Assembly (NCBI GenBank): GCA_015680685.1
Contig: MNCI01036132.1
Span: 436,728-500,727 of the forward strand
Direction of reading: 5' to 3'
Source: Gnetum montanum
Lineage: Eukaryota > Streptophyta > Gnetopsida > Gnetales > Gnetaceae
Length of the DNA stretch: 64,000 nucleotides
Below, in pieces: positions 63,568-64,000 of this stretch. Position numbers and translations under genes: made by a program. Below the pieces are notes generated by a model. It had not been told where the DNA came from. It saw only the letters and a program-made list of their open reading frames with translations, and made no database searches. How positions within the stretch are numbered: the stretch's first letter is position 1; each line of letters starts with the position of its first letter.

Positions 63568-64000
63568 ACTTCGATCCGCAGTTCACCCGTTTGTGCATAC
63601 ACATGCAATCCTCGGCGGGCTATTCCTTCGATGTGGGGGGGAGGTTGTGGGGCCTCGCGTCCCCTGGGAGGGGACTGAGGCAGGGGGACCCACTCTCTCC
63701 CCTCCTCTTCATCATTGCCATGGACCTGATGCAACATTACTGTAGTACATCCGGGGTCGATGGGCTGAACATTGCGGGGGTGACCTGTCGGGCGGAGCAC
63801 TATGCGGATGACACGATGCTGCTTAGCAGGGCGGCGGTCCCACAAGCCCGATGCATTAATCTGGCGTTGGATCAGTTGGCTGTGGAGTTGGGGTTGGCAG
63901 TCAACAAGGCGAAGTCCGTTGTCTACTTCATGAACATGGACGAGCAGGTCCAAACGAGGGTGACCCAAACTTTGGATATTAGGCCAGGGTCTCCCACCGA
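63568..64000 (+). mobile_element. GC-rich LINE RT with intact active site, runs off the window
   Basis: A stop-free + strand frame begins with FDPQFTRLCIHMQSSAGYSF, then GLRQGDPLSPLLFIIAMDLM, EHYADDTMLL with YADD at about 63800-63811, and LGLAVNKAKSVVYFMN. It is 5'-truncated within RT. GC content and intact motifs suggest a young copy related to the one nested at 14381-17574. Its 3' part should continue beyond 64000. Confidence 0.85.

Noticed and set aside
1-64000. tRNA, rRNA, CRISPR or a bacterial-type operon
   Set aside because: No cloverleaf with an anticodon arm, no rRNA stretch and no regularly spaced repeats were seen; the content is plant nuclear.

Overview
The window looks like nuclear DNA of a seed plant. 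It is AT-rich, has GT-AG introns, and carries retroelements of the plant L1-like, RTE and Ty1/copia types. The long, retroelement-filled introns and a protein that is recognisably plant ATM but distant from angiosperm ATM make a gymnosperm the best guess; that is inference, not proof.

One host gene fills the window on the + strand: ATM, the PIKK-family DNA-damage kinase. I could place 44 consecutive coding exons (numbered w1-w44 here) from 1770 to 62970. They total 4978 nt, about 1659 codons, with every intron phase compatible and no in-frame stop. They cover the later helical-repeat (HEAT) solenoid, the FAT domain and the N-lobe of the kinase up to the RTYK segment. The 5' third of the gene and the exons with the catalytic and activation loops lie outside the window. 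Exons sit in tight clusters (7.8-8.2, 27.8-30.0, 36.4-40.0, 45.5-49.1, 56.7-57.5, 60.6-62.9 kb) separated by introns of 2-10 kb.

The large introns are filled with LINE debris, mostly antisense to ATM. The main family is unusual. Its ORF1 is a gag-like protein (DUF4283-like part plus a possible zinc knuckle). Its ORF2 begins with the usual endonuclease, reverse transcriptase and zf-RVT finger, but then continues in frame into a globular domain (FFxNW...QVPRS...INLPRFF), a Glu/Gln-rich coiled coil, and a C-terminal module resembling a DnaJ J domain with an HPD motif. This is followed by a 3' UTR and a TAATAYA...TTTTC-A(n) end. The J-like module with its H-[PLS]-[DEN] tripeptide can be read in nine copies here. 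This is the strongest candidate for an undescribed system.

Layout: 0-1.2 kb LINE EN/RT; 2.0-7.6 kb two LINE copies; 8.4-11.9 kb three LINE pieces; 13.0-21.3 kb a near full-length LINE with a younger GC-rich copy nested inside (20-bp target duplication, one assembly gap); 22.1-27.7 kb other LINE families and an RTE tail; 30.3-36.1 kb LINE pieces in both orientations with a second gap; 41.0-45.4 kb LINE, copia remnant, LINE; 49.2-53.9 kb nested LINEs; 55.2-56.4 and 58.0-59.1 kb RT fragments; 63.0-64.0 kb a LINE 3' end and an intact GC-rich RT running off the edge.

I saw no tRNA, rRNA, CRISPR array or second host gene. Positions of LINE ends and domain borders are read by eye and are approximate to tens of bases; exon borders are to the base unless stated.
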